From: Azonexus sp.
GTDB taxonomy: Bacteria; Pseudomonadota; Gammaproteobacteria; Burkholderiales; Rhodocyclaceae
Length of the DNA stretch: 64,000 nucleotides
Assembly (NCBI GenBank): GCA_017983755.1
Contig: JAGOAU010000002.1
Coordinates: forward strand, 124,001 to 188,000
Reading direction: 5' to 3'
Shown piece by piece: positions 53,604-63,464 of this stretch; position 1 is the first letter of the stretch; every line of letters starts with the position of its first letter. Under the pieces are notes generated by a model, which was not told the origin of the DNA, did not search any database, and worked only from the letters and a program-made list of their open reading frames with translations. The position numbers and the translations under genes were made by a program.

Positions 53604-54758
53604 TTAGCGGGAAGTCAGCTGTTCAAAATGCGCCAGATAGGCGCGGATGGTCGCTTCGCTGCGGAAACGCTCGACATGTTCGTCACCGATGACCGGATAG
53701 GCTGCCAGGGCAGCGCGAATGTTCGCTGCCAGCGCCGGCGCATCGCCTACCGGCGACAGGAAGCGCTGCAGTTCCCCGGTCAGGATTTCGCTTGGGCCGG
53801 TCGGGCAGTCGGTACTGACCACCGGCGTCCCGAGAATAAGGGACTCGATCAGTACCGTCGGCAGTCCTTCGCTGTCCGACGACATGGCAAACAAGGCCGC
53901 CTTCCTGACCCACGGATACGGATTCTGGTGAAAGCCCTCGAAGATGACCCGATCGGCTATCCCCAGTTCAGCCGCCAGTTTGCGCATCTCGGTCTCATAG
54001 GCAACACCCTCCGGCCCGCTGACCCCGCCCAGCAACACCAGCGGCAGACTGACATCGGCCAGGGCATAGGCGCGCAACAGCAGGTCCTGCCGCTTGCGCG
54101 GCGTCAGGCGGGCCGCGTAGATGATGTAGGGCTGGGTAGGTGTCTCTGCCGGCTCGGCGGCCAGCCGGCGCAACTGCTCGAAATTGAACGGGTTGTAGAT
54201 GGTCGTGATCGACGCGGGGCGCAAGCCGACCGTGTTGATCAGCTCATCCTGCAGGGCTTTCGAGACGGTCACCAGATGCCCGCCGTACGTCTTGCGGAAT
54301 TTGTTCAGCCAGCGTGTCTTGCGGACGATGCGCTTGAAGCCCCTGGCGTCGCCGACCTTGGCGTTCAGGAAATGCACCAGCGAGTTGCGGTAGCGGATGA
54401 ACACGGGTTGCAATCCCGCCATGCGCGTCAGGCGGTCCGAGTCCTCGGCATTGGAGATGAAAAAATCGAAGGGCTTGCCATCCGCTTCGATGTCGCGAAC
54501 CAGCTTGCGGATACGCCGGGCATAGCGCCACTTGTTCAGCGGGCGCCAGTCCGCCAGGCGCTCGTGCTCGCTCACCAGATGAATCGGCACATTGCCGACC
54601 TGGTGCTCGATCGGCGGGTGCAGCACGAACACGCGGGCATCGTGGCCCAGTTCGATGAATTTTTCGGCGAAATTCAGCGCCACGCGCTCCGCCCCGCCGC
54701 CCATCAGGGAATCGACGAAGAGGCCGACGCGCCGTTTCTGCTGGTGTTCCGAACTCAT
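53604..54758 (-). CDS. Glycosyltransferase family 4 protein
   Basis: 384 residues. N-terminal GGGAERVALNFAEKFIELGH and C-terminal Rossmann domain (YIIYAARLTPRKRQDLLLRAYA) with the E-x7-E donor motif in SDSEGLPTVLIESLILG. Retaining GT-B enzyme of surface polysaccharide synthesis. It overlaps the next upstream gene by 4 bases. Confidence 0.9.
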   Translation of the reverse strand: MSSEHQQKRRVGLFVDSLMGGGAERVALNFAEKFIELGHDARVFVLHPPIEHQVGNVPIHLVSEHERLADWRPLNKWRYARRIRKLVRDIEADGKPFDFFISNAEDSDRLTRMAGLQPVFIRYRNSLVHFLNAKVGDARGFKRIVRKTRWLNKFRKTYGGHLVTVSKALQDELINTVGLRPASITTIYNPFNFEQLRRLAAEPAETPTQPYIIYAARLTPRKRQDLLLRAYALADVSLPLVLLGGVSGPEGVAYETEMRKLAAELGIADRVIFEGFHQNPYPWVRKAALFAMSSDSEGLPTVLIESLILGTPVVSTDCPTGPSEILTGELQRFLSPVGDAPALAANIRAALAAYPVIGDEHVERFRSEATIRAYLAHFEQLTSR

Positions 54759-55891
54759 TTTTCATCCTTTGCAAGGCGGATGCCGGCGACCCTATCAATG
54801 GCCTGCATCACCTGGTTTTCATCGATCTGCTGGATGCAGCGGGGATTCCCGCACTCGGCCACACTCCGCCAGCAATGGCGCACCCAGGGCAATGGTCGCT
54901 CGAACAGCAGGTCCTGGTCGCGGCATGGCATGTCTTCGATCCAGACGACCGCAAACGGGCTGTCGTGCCAGAAACGACCGGGCCCCGAAATTATGGGTGA
55001 ACCGGGCCCGAACAGGACCACGGCCGGCGTCCCGGTCAGGCGCGCCAGATGGGCGACCCCGGTATCCGGGCTGACCAGCACGGCAGCGCCGGCCAACAGA
55101 TGCCATAAACCGGCCAGGTCGAGCTTCCCGGCCATGCTGACAAAACGACCGTCGGGATCGACCGCATGCACCAGATCGAGTTCGCGCGGCCCGGCCGACC
55201 ACACCACTCGCACCCCTGCGCTGTCGAGGGCTTCGGCCAGCGCCCGCCAGTGCGCGGCAGGCCACAGCTTGTGCGGACTAGAGGCGCCAAGATGGAGCAC
55301 GGCGTAGGGCGCTGCCGGCAATGCAGGCATCTCAGCCGGGCGCGCCGGCGCCGGCCACTCGCCGGCGACGAAAGGCGCGGGCGAGTGGCCCGGCGCCAGC
55401 CGGCTGGCGATATCTCCCCAGGCTTCCGCCTCACTCGGCCACGCGACATGCTCGTCGACCGGCCAGTCCTTGCTGCCGCCCGGGCCGCCCGCGAAGGCGG
55501 TGATCCAGCGCGCGCCCATGGCGCGTGCCACCCATGACCAGCGGTTGTCGGCGGGAACCAGCGCCCAATCGTAGGGGCCATGGGCAAGCAGCTTGCGGTG
55601 GGCGTCCACCGAGCGCGGATCGTAGGGCAAGGCGCGCACCCCATACGGCGCTCCAGCGAAGATCGGCGTCCATGCGACCGGCACCAGCACGTCGATCAGG
55701 GCTTCGGGGTAATCGCGGCGCAGTTTCTTGAAGAGGCCGGCCAGCATGATGGTGTCGCCCAGCAGCAGGTGATGGGCGACCAGAATGCGCCCGATGCGCC
55801 GGGAGCGACGGCGCCCGACCAGCAGGCGTGGCATGGCGTGGGCAAAGACCTGCAGCCGCGGCCACAGGCGACTCGGCCGGCCGCTAGCCAT
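54755..55891 (-). CDS. Glycosyltransferase family 9 protein
   Basis: 378 residues from ATG 55891, overlapping the asnB stop by 8 bases; a 10-codon extension reads into asnB. GT9 signatures: RILVAHHLLLGDTIMLAGLFKKL at the N-terminus, HLGASSPHKLWPAAHW in the middle and VSPDTGVAHLARLTGTPAVVLFGPGSP near 285. Heptosyltransferase-like. The C-terminal MPCRDQDLLFER...CRSVAECGNPRC replaces the usual C-rich end. Confidence 0.88.
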   Translation of the reverse strand: MASGRPSRLWPRLQVFAHAMPRLLVGRRRSRRIGRILVAHHLLLGDTIMLAGLFKKLRRDYPEALIDVLVPVAWTPIFAGAPYGVRALPYDPRSVDAHRKLLAHGPYDWALVPADNRWSWVARAMGARWITAFAGGPGGSKDWPVDEHVAWPSEAEAWGDIASRLAPGHSPAPFVAGEWPAPARPAEMPALPAAPYAVLHLGASSPHKLWPAAHWRALAEALDSAGVRVVWSAGPRELDLVHAVDPDGRFVSMAGKLDLAGLWHLLAGAAVLVSPDTGVAHLARLTGTPAVVLFGPGSPIISGPGRFWHDSPFAVVWIEDMPCRDQDLLFERPLPWVRHCWRSVAECGNPRCIQQIDENQVMQAIDRVAGIRLAKDEK

Positions 55892-57761
55892 TGCCGCCCA
55901 CCGAGTCACGCCAGGCAGCAAGCTGCGCCAGCGATTCGTCGAGGATCAGCAATTGCAGCAACTGCTCGCCGTAGCCGCGCTCCGTGCCCCAGGCATTGAC
56001 TGCCTGCGCCAGCGCGCCGGCACTCAACTGACCGTCGGTATGGGCCGCCAGCCGTGCCGGCAACCCGTCCAGGCATGGACGCAGCGATTGCAGCAGGGTC
56101 TGGACCGGTGGATTGAAGCCCATTTTCTTGCGCTCGAAGAAGGCGAACTCGCCAGCTTGGGGGCAGACACCGGCCAGCGCCTGCTTGGCCGGGTCGGAAA
56201 AACGCTCGGCGGGCGGCATGGCCAGCACGCGGCCGACGAATACGTGGTCGAGCAGCGGCGCGCGCGCCTCCAGCCCGTGCGCCATGGTCAGCAGATCGGC
56301 CTTGCGCAGGATGTATTCGGGCAGGTAGTTCTCGCCGTCGACCGCCAGCAGTTGCTCGATCGGCGAACAATCCGCAAGGTTTTCCGGGATGCGCCACCAG
56401 TGCGGGCGCGGCGAAAAATCCGGCTGCAGGGCCGCCCGTTCGCTCAGGCCGATCCCCGAAAAACGCAGGGGATAGGAAGCCATCCAATCGAGCGAGGCTT
56501 CCAGCGCCAGGCGCTCGCGCTTGCCCGGCACGATGGCCGGCGCCGGGCGCAGTTTCGGCCAGGCAGGAAGATGACGCCGCCAGGCCGAGCGCAGATGCTG
56601 GCGATAGCGCTTGTAGCCGGCAAACAATTCGTCGCCACCATCGCCGCAGAGCACGACCTTGACGTCATCGACCGCGGCCCGCGCCAGATACCAGGTCGGG
56701 AAGCTCGACGGGTCGGCGAACGGCTCGTCGAGATCGGCGACGATCTGCGCAAAATCGCCTGCAGGGTCCGGCGGCATGACGATGCGCTCGTTCTGCATGC
56801 CGAGCCGGCTGGCGATGGCGGCGGCGCGTGCACTTTCGTCGAGGGCCGGATTGTCGAATGCTGCGGTGAACGTCCGGATATTCGCATATCCCTGCTCGAC
56901 CAGGCGGCTGGCGAGAACGGTCGAATCTATCCCGCTCGACAGGAACAGCCCGACCGGCCGATCCGCAGCAGTGCGCAGGGCGATTGCGTGATCCAGTTCG
57001 GCCTGCCAGGTGTTTGCTCCATCGGTCAGGGCCTGCGGCGACCAGTAGCGCCATTTTTTCAGTTCGCCGGTAGCCAGAGTGAATTCGAGGCAATGGGCGT
57101 TTTCCAGCCGCTGGAGATGGCGGAAGATGGTACGCGGCGCCGGAATCGTCCGGTGCGTCAGGTAGGCGTCGATCCCCTCCGGCGAAAAGCCACGCTTCGC
57201 CGGCGGCAGGTAGGGAACGACAGCGCGCACCAGCGAAGCGAAGGCGAATTCTCCGGCGGCGCCGTCATGGTAGTAGACCAGCGGCTTGAGACCCATGCGG
57301 TCGCGGGCGCAGAACACCTTGCCGAGGCGCAGATCGACGATGACCAGCGCGAACATGCCGCGCAGGCGGGGCAACAGCCCTTCCCAGCCCCAGTGCTCGT
57401 AGCCCCGGAGGATGAATTCGGTATCCGAGGTGGAGAAAAATTCGTGGCCGCTGCGTTGCAGGAAAGCCTTGTCGTCTTCCCAGCCATAGACTTCGCCGTT
57501 GTAGCAGAGCCAGACCGAACCATCGCCGTTGCGCATCGGCTGGTCGGCCAGCGGGCGCGGGTCGCGGATCGACAGGCGGGCGTGCAGCAGGGCGCGCTGC
57601 AGACCGGCGACGTCTTCCTGCCGTTCAAAGTGCGAATCTGCACGCTCGCTACCCGCGACATGGAAGGCATCCGGCCCGCGCCGGGCGATGGCTGAGCGCA
57701 TCGCGTCTATGGTCGCCGCAGCGATCGAACGATGACCGAAGAAGCCGGCGATGCCACACAT
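55884..57761 (-). CDS. asnB: Asparagine synthase (glutamine-hydrolysing)
   Basis: 625 residues. Class II amidotransferase with nucleophile Cys2 (MCGIAGFFG), ARRGPDAF, and CYNGEVYG; synthase domain with PP-loop SSGIDSTVLASRL and CGDGGDELFAGYKRY. In surface-glycan clusters such enzymes often amidate sugar acids or peptides instead of making free asparagine; its place between glycosyltransferase genes supports that reading. Confidence 0.92.
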   Translation of the reverse strand: MCGIAGFFGHRSIAAATIDAMRSAIARRGPDAFHVAGSERADSHFERQEDVAGLQRALLHARLSIRDPRPLADQPMRNGDGSVWLCYNGEVYGWEDDKAFLQRSGHEFFSTSDTEFILRGYEHWGWEGLLPRLRGMFALVIVDLRLGKVFCARDRMGLKPLVYYHDGAAGEFAFASLVRAVVPYLPPAKRGFSPEGIDAYLTHRTIPAPRTIFRHLQRLENAHCLEFTLATGELKKWRYWSPQALTDGANTWQAELDHAIALRTAADRPVGLFLSSGIDSTVLASRLVEQGYANIRTFTAAFDNPALDESARAAAIASRLGMQNERIVMPPDPAGDFAQIVADLDEPFADPSSFPTWYLARAAVDDVKVVLCGDGGDELFAGYKRYRQHLRSAWRRHLPAWPKLRPAPAIVPGKRERLALEASLDWMASYPLRFSGIGLSERAALQPDFSPRPHWWRIPENLADCSPIEQLLAVDGENYLPEYILRKADLLTMAHGLEARAPLLDHVFVGRVLAMPPAERFSDPAKQALAGVCPQAGEFAFFERKKMGFNPPVQTLLQSLRPCLDGLPARLAAHTDGQLSAGALAQAVNAWGTERGYGEQLLQLLILDESLAQLAAWRDSVGGNG

Positions 57762-57764
57762 GGC

Positions 57765-58868
57765 TCAGGCAGCTCCGGGGCGCCCGAAGCGGCGGAAGAT
57801 CGCTTCCATGCGGTCGAGCATCAAGGCTTCGCCACACCGTTCCTCGGCCAGTTGCCGGGCGGCCTGCCCGAGGCGGGCCGCCAGTTGCGGCTCGTCCAGC
57901 AGGCGACCGATCGCGGCGGCCAGGGCAACGGCGTCGCGCGGCGGCACGATCAGGCCGGTCTTGCCGTCATGGATCACCTCGGTCAGGCTGCCGACCGGCG
58001 TCGTGACGATGGGCAAGGCACAGGCCATCGCCTGCATCAGCGCCTGCGAGACGCCCTCGTCGCCCCAGGACGGCAGGGCGAAGACATCGACCGCCGCCAG
58101 CCACTGCTCGGCGTCGCTGCGATGGCCGACGAAGTCGATGCGCCCGGTGATTCCAAGCGCCGCCGCCCGAGTATCGAGGCGATCGCGGTACGGCCCGTCG
58201 CCGATCACCAGCAGGCGCAGCTCCGGGCGTTCGGGCAACAGTTGGCTCAGCGCCTCGAAGAGAACGACATGTCCCTTCCAGTCGCGCAAAGTAGCCAAAA
58301 TTCCGACGTACACCGCAGCAGCCGGCAGACCCAGAGCGGCGCGCACGGCGTCGCGGTCACGCGGGGAAAAACGGCTGGTGTCGATGCCGGTCGGCACCGA
58401 GGTCATGTGTTCCGCCGGAAAACCGTTGTCGGCCACCAGCTGCTTCTTGAGCGCCTCGCCGGTCACCACGACATGCGCGCAGCCTTTCTCGTAGAGCCAG
58501 CGCGTCGCCCAACCCTGATTGACCGGTGTCGACAAATGGCGCGTGCGGACCACCGGCGGCGCGTCGGCGAAAGTCCGGCAGGCCAGCGCCGCCAGCCAGG
58601 AGTCGGTCGAGCTGTGGGTATTCACCACGTCGAAACGCCGCTGCCTGAGAAAGCCGCGCAGGGCGAACAGGCCGCGCAGGTTCTTGCGGCCGATCGGCAA
58701 GGCATGCACGGGCACCCCGTAATCCGGCGCCGCGGCGAATATCTGCGCCTCGGCCGGACAAACCAGCTCCACCTGATGCCCGCGGCCGATCAGGCCACGC
58801 GCCTCGGTCAGGATGCGGATCTCCTGCCCGCCCCAGCCGCAGGATGCCTCGGTGTGCAGGATTTTCAT
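57765..58868 (-). CDS. Glycosyltransferase family 4 protein
   Basis: 367 residues from ATG 58868 (MKILHTEASCGWGGQEIRIL), overlapping the msbA stop; a much longer frame upstream lies in msbA and is rejected. Donor-site block LPSWGDEGVSQALMQAMACALPIV. Typical of LPS core or O-chain glycosyltransferases that start with GWGGxExR. Substrate unknown. Confidence 0.9.
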   Translation of the reverse strand: MKILHTEASCGWGGQEIRILTEARGLIGRGHQVELVCPAEAQIFAAAPDYGVPVHALPIGRKNLRGLFALRGFLRQRRFDVVNTHSSTDSWLAALACRTFADAPPVVRTRHLSTPVNQGWATRWLYEKGCAHVVVTGEALKKQLVADNGFPAEHMTSVPTGIDTSRFSPRDRDAVRAALGLPAAAVYVGILATLRDWKGHVVLFEALSQLLPERPELRLLVIGDGPYRDRLDTRAAALGITGRIDFVGHRSDAEQWLAAVDVFALPSWGDEGVSQALMQAMACALPIVTTPVGSLTEVIHDGKTGLIVPPRDAVALAAAIGRLLDEPQLAARLGQAARQLAEERCGEALMLDRMEAIFRRFGRPGAA

Positions 58869-60622
58869 GCGGCGGTTTCGACCTTCGCTTCGGTGGCCGC
58901 CTGCAGGCTGTGCAGACGGGCATAGGCGCCGTTGCGCGCCAGCAATTCGCCGTGCGGCCCCGTTTCGATCACCTTGCCGTCGCCCAGGACGACGATCCGG
59001 TCGGCGTTCTCGATGGTCGACAGGCGGTGGGCGATGACCAGCGTCGTCCGCCCCTGCATCAGGGCCTCCAGCGCGGCCTGGACGTGACGCTCGGATTCGG
59101 TGTCGAGCGCCGAGGTCGCTTCGTCCAGAATGAGAATCGGCGCATCCTTGAGCAGGGCACGGGCGATGGCCAGCCGCTGGCGCTGCCCGCCCGAGAGCTT
59201 GACGCCGTTCTCGCCGATCATGGTGGCGAAGCCATCCGGCTGGGCCTCGATAAAATCGAGCGCATGGGCAGCCCGCGCCGCGGCGCGGATTTCTTCGAGC
59301 GAGGCGCCCCGCTTCATGCCATAGGCGATGTTGGCGGCGATGGTGTCGTTGAACAGCACGACATCCTGGCTGACCAGGGCGATGTTTTCGCGCAGGCTGG
59401 CCAGACGGATTTCCGGAATGGCATGGCCGTCGATGCGGATCTGACCCGATTCGGGCTGATAGAAACGCGGCAGCAGATTGGCGATCGTCGTCTTGCCGCT
59501 GCCGGAAGGTCCGACCAGCGCCACGCATTCGCCGGGCGACACGGTCAGCGCCAGATTCTTCAGCGCCGGCCGTTCCGCCCCCGGATAGGTGAAGGTCACC
59601 GCATCGAACTCGACCAGTCCGCGCGCCCGACCCAGCTCGACCTGGCCGGCATCGGCTTCCTCCGGCTGGTCGATCAGCGAGAACACGCTCTCCGCCGAGG
59701 CTAGCCCGCGCTGGATCGGCGCATTGACGTCGGTCAGCCGGCGCAGTGGCGGCATGATCATCAGCATCGCGGTGATGAACGAAACGAAGCCGCCGACCGT
59801 CGCCTCGTCGTTGTTCGCCTGGCGTAGCGCCACGGCCATGATGACCGCCAGGGCGAAGGCCGTGAAAAAGTGCACGATCGGGCTCTGGGCCGCCGACGCC
59901 AGCGCTGCCCGCATGGCGAAGCCGCGCTGCTGGCGCGCCGCATGACGGAAGCGTTCGCGCTCGAATCCCTGGCCGCCGAAAATCTTCACCACCTTGTGCG
60001 CCTCGATCGCCTCCTGCAGCACCTGCGTCATCTTGCCCATGGCTTCCTGCTGGCCGCGCGCCACCTTGCGCAGACGCTTGCTGAAATAGCGCACGGCAAT
60101 AGCGATCGGCGGCACCATGATGAAGGTGATCGCCGTCAGCTTCCAGTTGAGGTAGACCAGCCAGCCGAGCAGCGCGATGATTGACAGCGAATCCTTGATC
60201 AGCGCGGTCAGCGCGCCGGTCGCCGCGCCGGCCACACCGTTCACGTCGTTGGTGACACGCGACATCAGGCGGCCGGAGAGATTGTCCGTGAAATAGCCCA
60301 TCGGCAGATTGACCATGCGTGCGAACATGGACTGCCGCAGCTCGGTAACGACGTTATTCGCCACCCAGGCCATCGCGTATTCACCGATGAAGCCGAGAAC
60401 AGCGCGCAGGCAGAACACCGCCAGAATCACCACCGGGTAATAGATCCAGTCCCATGAACCCCGAGCCTGGGCGAAACCGTCGTCGAGCAGGAATTTCATC
60501 ATCGCCGGCAGCACCGGCTCGGTCAGCGACGACAGCCCCATGCAGACGAGTGCGCCGAGAAACACCTTCCAGTAGGGACGGACGTAGGTCAATAGCCGGG
60601 CGTACAACTGGCGACTGGTCAT
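58865..60622 (-). CDS. msbA: Lipid A export ATP-binding/permease protein
   Basis: 585 residues, half-size ABC exporter. Six membrane helices (1-320, including DNLSGRLMSRVTNDVNGV) and a nucleotide-binding domain with Walker A GPSGSGKTT, signature LSGGQRQRLAIARA, Walker B ILILDEATSALD and the H-loop IAHRLSTIE. It flips lipid A-core across the inner membrane. Its place in an LPS cluster supports the name over other half exporters. Confidence 0.93.
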   Translation of the reverse strand: MTSRQLYARLLTYVRPYWKVFLGALVCMGLSSLTEPVLPAMMKFLLDDGFAQARGSWDWIYYPVVILAVFCLRAVLGFIGEYAMAWVANNVVTELRQSMFARMVNLPMGYFTDNLSGRLMSRVTNDVNGVAGAATGALTALIKDSLSIIALLGWLVYLNWKLTAITFIMVPPIAIAVRYFSKRLRKVARGQQEAMGKMTQVLQEAIEAHKVVKIFGGQGFERERFRHAARQQRGFAMRAALASAAQSPIVHFFTAFALAVIMAVALRQANNDEATVGGFVSFITAMLMIMPPLRRLTDVNAPIQRGLASAESVFSLIDQPEEADAGQVELGRARGLVEFDAVTFTYPGAERPALKNLALTVSPGECVALVGPSGSGKTTIANLLPRFYQPESGQIRIDGHAIPEIRLASLRENIALVSQDVVLFNDTIAANIAYGMKRGASLEEIRAAARAAHALDFIEAQPDGFATMIGENGVKLSGGQRQRLAIARALLKDAPILILDEATSALDTESERHVQAALEALMQGRTTLVIAHRLSTIENADRIVVLGDGKVIETGPHGELLARNGAYARLHSLQAATEAKVETAA

Positions 60623-60725
60623 GCGGTGCTCTGACTGACAAAAGCCGGATTATACCCGCGCGGCCGGCACGGCACTTGACGGCGCCGGTTGCGGTCGACC
60701 GCCAAAAATAGCCAGAATCCGGCGC

Positions 60726-61838
60726 TTAACCCAGCAGGCGGCGATACAGGTCGACCATCTGCTGCGTCATGACCGCCAGATCGTACCGGCTCGCAACCTG
60801 CGCCGCCGCATCGCCGCAGCGGCGCGCAAGCCCCGGATCGGACAGCCGCTCGAGCAGGGCGACCAGCTCATCCTGTCGATCGCCGGCATAGACATGACCG
60901 CTAACGCCATCGTCGATCAGATCCGCCCCGCCGCAGTCGGTCGTCGTCACCACTGGCAGGCCGCAGGCCATGGCTTCGAGGATGACGTTGCCGAACGGTT
61001 CGTAGCGCGTCGGGAAAACGAAGGCATCGACAGCGCCGTAATACGGACGGACATCGCGTTGCGCCCCGAGAAAGCGCACGCGCCCGGCGATTCCCCGGCG
61101 TTCGGCGAGCTGGCGATACGATTTCTCGTGCTTGTCCTTGCCCACCACCAGCAACCAGCAGGCGGCCGGCAAGGCTTCCAGCACGCGATCCAGTCCCTTG
61201 CGCTCATAGCCGGAACCGACGAACAGGAACAGTGGCACCGCTTCCGGTATGTCGAGTTCGCGGCGGACCCGCTGTCGCTCGGCGCGCACCCCGGGGTTGT
61301 ACACCTGCGGGTCGATGCCGTTGTAGATCACCGGCAGGCGCGCGTCGTCCAGCCCGAAAGCTTCCTGGATTTCGCGCTTCACCATCTGCGAGATGCAGAT
61401 CACCGCACGCAGTCGCGGGCTGTGGAACAAGGCCTCCTCGGCGCGCAGGGTATAGGCATGGAAGGAATTCAGGCGTAGCCCGGCGCGGCCGGCCGGGCCG
61501 AGCATGCGCGCCCGGCGCGCCAGCCAGGCACGGTGCAGCCCGTCGCCGGCCCGATAGATGTCGCAGCAGGCGACCTTCTCGTGCGACTGAACAAGATCGA
61601 ACCCGCCTTCCCGCACCGCGTCACAGGCTGCCCGCGCAAAGCCGGCGTCGCGCCAGGTACTGCCCATGTAAAACGGGTCGCAAATCAGCCGCTGATAGCT
61701 GCCGGCGGGGCCATCCCAGCGCCGCGTGATCAGCGTCACATCGAGGTCGCTGCGCTCCAGCCCGGCGAGCGCCCGCTCGACGAAGCGCTCCGCCCCGCCG
61801 AAAGGGTTGTAGCGCTGGCGGATGATGGCGATCTTCAC
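60726..61838 (-). CDS. Glycosyltransferase family 4 protein, WaaG-like
   Basis: 370 residues from GTG 61838 (GTGA overlap with the heptosyltransferase stop): KIAIIRQRYNPFGGAERFVERAL, then VQSHEKVACCDIYRAGDG and the donor block PTRYEPFGNVILEAMACGLPVV. The pattern is that of WaaG-type LPS core alpha-glucosyltransferases, though I cannot fix the sugar. Same operon as waaQ-like gene. Confidence 0.88.
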   Translation of the reverse strand: MKIAIIRQRYNPFGGAERFVERALAGLERSDLDVTLITRRWDGPAGSYQRLICDPFYMGSTWRDAGFARAACDAVREGGFDLVQSHEKVACCDIYRAGDGLHRAWLARRARMLGPAGRAGLRLNSFHAYTLRAEEALFHSPRLRAVICISQMVKREIQEAFGLDDARLPVIYNGIDPQVYNPGVRAERQRVRRELDIPEAVPLFLFVGSGYERKGLDRVLEALPAACWLLVVGKDKHEKSYRQLAERRGIAGRVRFLGAQRDVRPYYGAVDAFVFPTRYEPFGNVILEAMACGLPVVTTTDCGGADLIDDGVSGHVYAGDRQDELVALLERLSDPGLARRCGDAAAQVASRYDLAVMTQQMVDLYRRLLG

Positions 61839-62941
61839 GAGGCGAGCAGTTCGTGGGCGGCGGCCAGCACCTCGTCGACCGTCAGCGAGCTCAGGCAGTC
61901 GCTGACCTTGCCGCCGCCACAACCGTCGATGCCGCACGGCCGGCACGGGTGATTCTGGCTGGCGACGACCCGGAACGGCACGCCCCACGGCCCCCACTGC
62001 TTGTCGCCGGAGGGGCCAAAGAGCGCCACGGTCGGTGTGCCGACCGCCGCCGCGATGTGCATCGGTGCCGAATCGACGCCGATGAACAGCCTTGCGGCCT
62101 TGGTCAGCGCTGCCAGTTCCTTCAGCGAAAGCTGGCCGGCGAGGCTGAAAGCCGGTTGCGGCAGACGCTGCTGGATCGCCTCGACCATCGCCTGCTCGTC
62201 GCGGCTTGGCGCCGCCGTCAGCACCACGGCATGACCTTCGGCCTGCAGACGGGCAACCAGCGTGGCCATGCGGTCGACCGGCCAGCACTTGAAGAACCAG
62301 CGCGAAGCCGGGTGGACGTGAATGAAATCGCCACCCTGCAGCCCGAAGCCTTGCAGATGCGCCGCCACGCTGGCCGCGGCGGCCGGCCCCGGCACCAGCA
62401 GCATGCGCCGCTCCTCGGGCGCCGGCTGGATGCCGATGCGGCGCAGCGCGTCGAGGTTGGCCTCGACCATGTGGCGCAAGGCGTTGCGCGGCGCCATCTG
62501 GAGATGGGTGAAACTCTTTTTCCAGTGCTTGTTGCGCCCGGCGACTGCCGGCCCGACCGACCAGCGCGGCTTGAGCAGCCGGCACAGCCAGGCGCCGCGC
62601 CAGTGTTCGGTGAGATGGATGACCAGGTCGTAGCCGCGGGCCTTCAGGGTATTGAAAAGCGCCAGTTCGGCGCTGGCCTGGCCGACGATGCCCAGCTTTT
62701 TCCACTGCCGGTCGATGGTGTGCACGTTGGCAATGGCCGGGTGCAGGGTCAGCATCTCGGCGGTATCGGCATAGATCAGCGCATCGATTTCAACCTGCGG
62801 CGCATGCGCCTTGAGCACAGAAAACACCGGCGAACTGACCAGCACATCGCCGTGATGGCGCAGCTTGATGACCAGCACGCGCCGGATTTCGCCCAAGGGC
62901 ACGGCATCGCGCAGCGGATTGAAGGTTTCCATGCCCGCCAT
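61835..62941 (-). CDS. LPS heptosyltransferase, WaaQ-like
   Basis: 368 residues (GT9): RRVLVIKLRHHGDVLVSSPVFSVL at the N-terminus, FIHVHPASRWFFKCWPVDRM in the middle and GVDSAPMHIAAAVGTPTVALFGPSG near 280. The HVHPASRWxFKCWP block is characteristic of heptosyltransferase III (RfaQ/WaaQ). Inner-core LPS assembly at the cytoplasmic membrane. Confidence 0.9.
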   Translation of the reverse strand: MAGMETFNPLRDAVPLGEIRRVLVIKLRHHGDVLVSSPVFSVLKAHAPQVEIDALIYADTAEMLTLHPAIANVHTIDRQWKKLGIVGQASAELALFNTLKARGYDLVIHLTEHWRGAWLCRLLKPRWSVGPAVAGRNKHWKKSFTHLQMAPRNALRHMVEANLDALRRIGIQPAPEERRMLLVPGPAAAASVAAHLQGFGLQGGDFIHVHPASRWFFKCWPVDRMATLVARLQAEGHAVVLTAAPSRDEQAMVEAIQQRLPQPAFSLAGQLSLKELAALTKAARLFIGVDSAPMHIAAAVGTPTVALFGPSGDKQWGPWGVPFRVVASQNHPCRPCGIDGCGGGKVSDCLSSLTVDEVLAAAHELLAS

Positions 62942-62942
62942 T

Positions 62943-63455
62943 TTACCGGGGGACTTCGACCGTCGTGCGTGATCCGTAGGCGAAAACCAGTTGCGGCCAT
63001 GCGGCTGGCGGCAAACCCTGCCAGTGCGCCAGCAAGGTGCGGATCACCCCGGCATGGGTCACCACCACCGCCTCCGGCACCGCCAGCCCGGCCACGAAAT
63101 CCAGCGCCCGGCGCTGCAGCAGCAGCGGCGATTCGCCGCCCGGCGGCGCATAGCCGGCGACATCGGCTGCCCAGGCATCCAGTTCGGCGCGCGGCACGGC
63201 ATCCCAGCGCAGGCCTTCCCAGCGGCCGAAATCCATCTCGACCAGCCGCTCGTCGACCTGCGGCGCCGGGTGCAGGTATTCGGCCAGCGTCCGGCAGCGC
63301 CGCAGGGGGCTGCTCCACACCGGCAGGTCCGGCGGCAGTTCGGCGCGCAGGCGCTCGGCAACCGCGGCCGCATTTTCGGCCTCCAGATCGAGTCGACCGT
63401 AGCAGATGCCCGGTTCGACCACCGGTTTCGGATGGCGGATCAGGTGCAGGATCAT
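62943..63455 (-). CDS. Histidine phosphatase family protein, CobC-like
   Basis: 170 residues. LIRHPKPVV holds the phospho-accepting His (RHP replaces the usual RHG), ICYGRLD and MDFGRWEG follow, and the second His is in VVTHAGVIRTLLA. The ICYGRxD motif is typical of alpha-ribazole phosphatases of cobalamin synthesis, but no cob genes are in the window. Stop is one base before the heptosyltransferase start codon region. Confidence 0.85.
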   Translation of the reverse strand: MILHLIRHPKPVVEPGICYGRLDLEAENAAAVAERLRAELPPDLPVWSSPLRRCRTLAEYLHPAPQVDERLVEMDFGRWEGLRWDAVPRAELDAWAADVAGYAPPGGESPLLLQRRALDFVAGLAVPEAVVVTHAGVIRTLLAHWQGLPPAAWPQLVFAYGSRTTVEVPR

Positions 63456-63464
63456 GTGGCCAAA

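Noticed and set aside
55785-57695. 636-residue plus-strand frame opposite asnB
   Set aside because: Antisense shadow in GC-rich DNA; no recognisable domain.
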